From Stenotrophomonas bentonitica (lineage in GTDB: Bacteria > Pseudomonadota > Gammaproteobacteria > Xanthomonadales > Xanthomonadaceae), in contig NZ_JAAZUH010000002.1 of NCBI RefSeq assembly GCF_013185915.1, positions 930,001 to 994,000 on the forward strand: a stretch of 64,000 bases of DNA. Direction: 5' to 3'. The notes under the pieces were generated by a model. It made no database searches. It was not told the DNA's origin and saw only the letters and a list, made by a program, of their open reading frames with translations. Shown one piece after another: positions 61,998-64,000 of the stretch. How positions within the stretch are numbered: the stretch's first letter is position 1; each line of letters starts with the position of its first letter. Made by a program: the position numbers and the translations under genes.

Positions 61998-64000
61998 GTG
62001 GGCACGCCGCTTCTGAGCTCGGCGGCCGATGGCGGCATGGGGCTGGCCTCTCGTGCCGCCTTCACGGTGCTGCCTCTGGCTGCGCTGGGTGTCGTGGTGG
62101 GCATGTTGTTGTGGCTGCCGCTGCCTCTGGGGGGTGCGCTCGATTGGATACCGGCGCTGGGCATCTCGCTGGCCTGGCGCATTGACGGCCTGGCGGTGCT
62201 GATGCTGCTGATGATCACGGGTGTGGGCAGCGCGGTGTTCGTCTACGCAGGCGGCTACTTCGCAAGCCACCCGGGGCAACGGCGGCTGTTCGTGCAGCTC
62301 ACGCTGTTCATGGTGGCGATGATCGGCTGCGTCACTGCTGACAATCTGTTCACGCTCTTCCTGTTCTGGGAAGCCACCAGCGTGCTGTCCTTCCTGCTCG
62401 TCGGCTTCCACCATGAACGCGCGGTCAGCCGCAAGGCGGCGCAGCAGGCGCTGCTGGTGACAGGCACCGGCGGCCTGGCGCTGCTGGCGGGCTTGATCCT
62501 GATCGGGCAGGTGATGGGCACCAGCACCATCAGCGTGATCGTCGAACGCCTGCCGGCCACCGCGCCCACCCCGCTGCTGACGGCGGGTGTCCTGTTGGTG
62601 ATCGTGGGCGCCTTCACCAAGAGCGCGCAGTTCCCGTTCCACTTCTGGCTTCCCAACGCGATGGCCGCGCCAACACCGGTGTCGGCCTACCTGCATTCGG
62701 CCACGATGGTGAAGCTGGGTGTGTACCTGCTGGCGCGGCTGGACGCCGGCCTCGACGACTGGCTGCTGTGGCAGGTGCTGCTGCAGGGCGCGGGTTCGAT
62801 CACCGCCGCCTGGGGCATGGTGCTGGCGCTGCGCGAGCGCGACCTCAAGCGCATCCTGGCCTGGTCGACGGTGGCCACGCTGGGCACCTTGGTGGCGCTG
62901 GTGGGCATGCCAGGCGAAGGTGCTGCGGTGGCTGTGGGCGCGCTGCTGCTGGCGCATGCGCTGTACAAGGCGCCGCTGTTCTTCGTCGCTGGCAATGTCG
63001 ATCATGGCACCGGCACCCGCATCATCGACCGACTGGGCAACCTGCGCCACGCCATGCCGTGGACCGCGGCGGCGGCGGCGCTGGCCGGCATGTCGATGGC
63101 CGGCATCCCCTTGTCGTTCGGCTTCGTGGTGAAGGACCTGATCGGCGACGCCAAGGCGGCCGACAACGTGCTGGCTTTCGCGCCGCTGGCCAACACGGTG
63201 TTCTCGGCCATCGCGGTGGCCGTGGCCGGTGTCGCCGCCGTGCGCGTGTTCTGGCACCGCGCGCCCGAGCCCGCGCTCACCGGCGTGCATGAGGCCGGTC
63301 CCGCGCTGGTGCTGCCGCCCATGGTGCTGGCCGGCTTCGGCGTCGCGCTGGGGCTGTTCCCGGCCTGGGCCCAGCCGATGGTAGAAGCTGCGGGGGTGGC
63401 CATGACCGCCGGCGACGGCCCTGTGCTGGCGCCGCTGGCGCGGGCACTGCTGGCAGAGTCGCTGACCTTTGCCACCACGCTGGCGCTGGGTGCGATCGTC
63501 TATCTGCTGTGGGACGTGCTGCACCGCATGGTGGATGCGGTTGCCCCGCGGCTAGCCACCTTCGGCCTTGCCAGGCTCTACGAACGTTCCCTGGACTGGA
63601 TTCCGCGTCTCGCTGCGTTCAGTACGCGGGCGTTGCAGCACGGACGCTCGCCAGGTTACATGGCCGTGGCGGCGGCCGCGGCGGTGCTGGCCATCGGGCT
63701 CCCGCTGGTGGCAGCCGCGCCCACGCTGGCCTGGCCGGCCTGGTCTGCGCCGCCATTGGGCGTGGCCGGTGCCGTGCTACTGATCGCTGTCGGCGCCATG
63801 GCGGCCGCCACGCTGAAGGACCGCCTGGTGCTGCTGCTGGGTGCCGGTCTCGTGGGCTACGGCAGCGCAGTGCTGTTTCTCTTTGCGGGGGCGCCGGACG
63901 TCGCCTTCACACAGGTGGTCGTTGAGACGGTGTTCGTCATCGTCGTTGCGGCGGTGCTGTTGGCGTTGAAACGCCAAGGCAAGGCCATGAGCGTGCCCGA
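61998..64000 (+). CDS. mnhA: Mrp/Mnh-type cation/H+ antiporter subunit A, N-terminal part
   Basis: The frame is open to the window end for 667 codons. It has many membrane helices and the NuoL/MrpA core motif FTKSAQFPFHFWLPNAMAAP near 210-230, then PVSAYLHSATMVKLGVYLL. The end, APDVAFTQVVVETVFVIVVAAVLL, is the MrpA DUF4040-like region. MrpA is the largest subunit of the multi-subunit Na+/H+ antiporter; subunits B-G should follow outside the window. GTG 61998 or ATG 62037 could be the start. Confidence 0.88.
   Translation, partial: MGTPLLSSAADGGMGLASRAAFTVLPLAALGVVVGMLLWLPLPLGGALDWIPALGISLAWRIDGLAVLMLLMITGVGSAVFVYAGGYFASHPGQRRLFVQLTLFMVAMIGCVTADNLFTLFLFWEATSVLSFLLVGFHHERAVSRKAAQQALLVTGTGGLALLAGLILIGQVMGTSTISVIVERLPATAPTPLLTAGVLLVIVGAFTKSAQFPFHFWLPNAMAAPTPVSAYLHSATMVKLGVYLLARLDAGLDDWLLWQVLLQGAGSITAAWGMVLALRERDLKRILAWSTVATLGTLVALVGMPGEGAAVAVGALLLAHALYKAPLFFVAGNVDHGTGTRIIDRLGNLRHAMPWTAAAAALAGMSMAGIPLSFGFVVKDLIGDAKAADNVLAFAPLANTVFSAIAVAVAGVAAVRVFWHRAPEPALTGVHEAGPALVLPPMVLAGFGVALGLFPAWAQPMVEAAGVAMTAGDGPVLAPLARALLAESLTFATTLALGAIVYLLWDVLHRMVDAVAPRLATFGLARLYERSLDWIPRLAAFSTRALQHGRSPGYMAVAAAAAVLAIGLPLVAAAPTLAWPAWSAPPLGVAGAVLLIAVGAMAAATLKDRLVLLLGAGLVGYGSAVLFLFAGAPDVAFTQVVVETVFVIVVAAVLLALKRQGKAMSVP

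Noticed and set aside
59820..64000. The genes right of the IS5-family element as the chromosome after guaA
   Set aside because: No duplicated guaA end precedes them, so a chromosomal junction is not shown; they are treated as probable cargo, with the border left open.

Overview
The window is high-GC gammaproteobacterial DNA, most likely Stenotrophomonas or a close Xanthomonadaceae relative. The gene order bamB-der-moeB-kef-folD-guaB-guaA, the GC-rich codon use and an inverted pair of GTAG-headed palindromes after der (like the SMAG repeats of S. maltophilia) all point that way. The genus call is inference.

Positions 1-9229 are ordinary chromosome: the end of bamB, the ribosome-assembly GTPase der, a rhodanese-MoeB fusion, a Kef-type K+/H+ antiporter, folD, guaB and guaA. 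Directly after the intact guaA 3' end comes a tyrosine integrase gene whose upstream region is packed with repeated TGACGGTAAA and AGCTATCG motifs. This is the left end of an integrative and conjugative element (ICE).

Positions 9230 to about 58.6 kb are an ICE with the Tn4371-type backbone. The left module holds integrase, a small two-gene unit, AlpA-type regulators, RadC, two DUF2958 paralogues, DUF932, ParB, DUF736, an XRE regulator, DUF2285, RepA followed by three 17-bp iterons, ParA, a ribbon-helix-helix protein, DUF2840, the TraF peptidase and the VirD2/DUF3363 relaxase. The right module holds LysR, EexN-like lipoprotein, TraG, CopG, TrbBCDEJ, a second EexN-like lipoprotein, TrbLFGI and DUF2274. 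An AbiEi/AbiEii pair follows, then a PIN-like gene cut by an 824-bp IS5-family element, then a small membrane protein, a TerB-like protein, LapA, a Ca2+/Na+ exchanger and the start of an MrpA-type antiporter. The right attachment site is not in the window.

The most interesting region is the cargo between the relaxase and LysR (28216-42978, minus strand). It is a compact co-directional operon: HTH regulator, DUF499 ATPase (BrxC-like), short PglZ phosphatase, SIR2 protein, HerA ATPase, DUF1156 adenine methyltransferase, an unrecognised 170-aa protein and a SNF2-type helicase. It combines a BREX-like core (DUF499, PglZ, DUF1156 methylase, SNF2 helicase) with a SIR2-HerA pair known separately as an NAD+-depleting anti-phage system. 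The methyltransferase is split in its SAM-binding loop by a 1306-bp IS3-family element. Exact removal of the element restores one 1074-codon frame, so this strain appears to carry the system without a working methylase.

Long non-coding spacers in the left ICE module contain diverged duplicated blocks and several long hairpins. These, the hairpins before the relaxase and the iterons after repA are the main non-coding signals.
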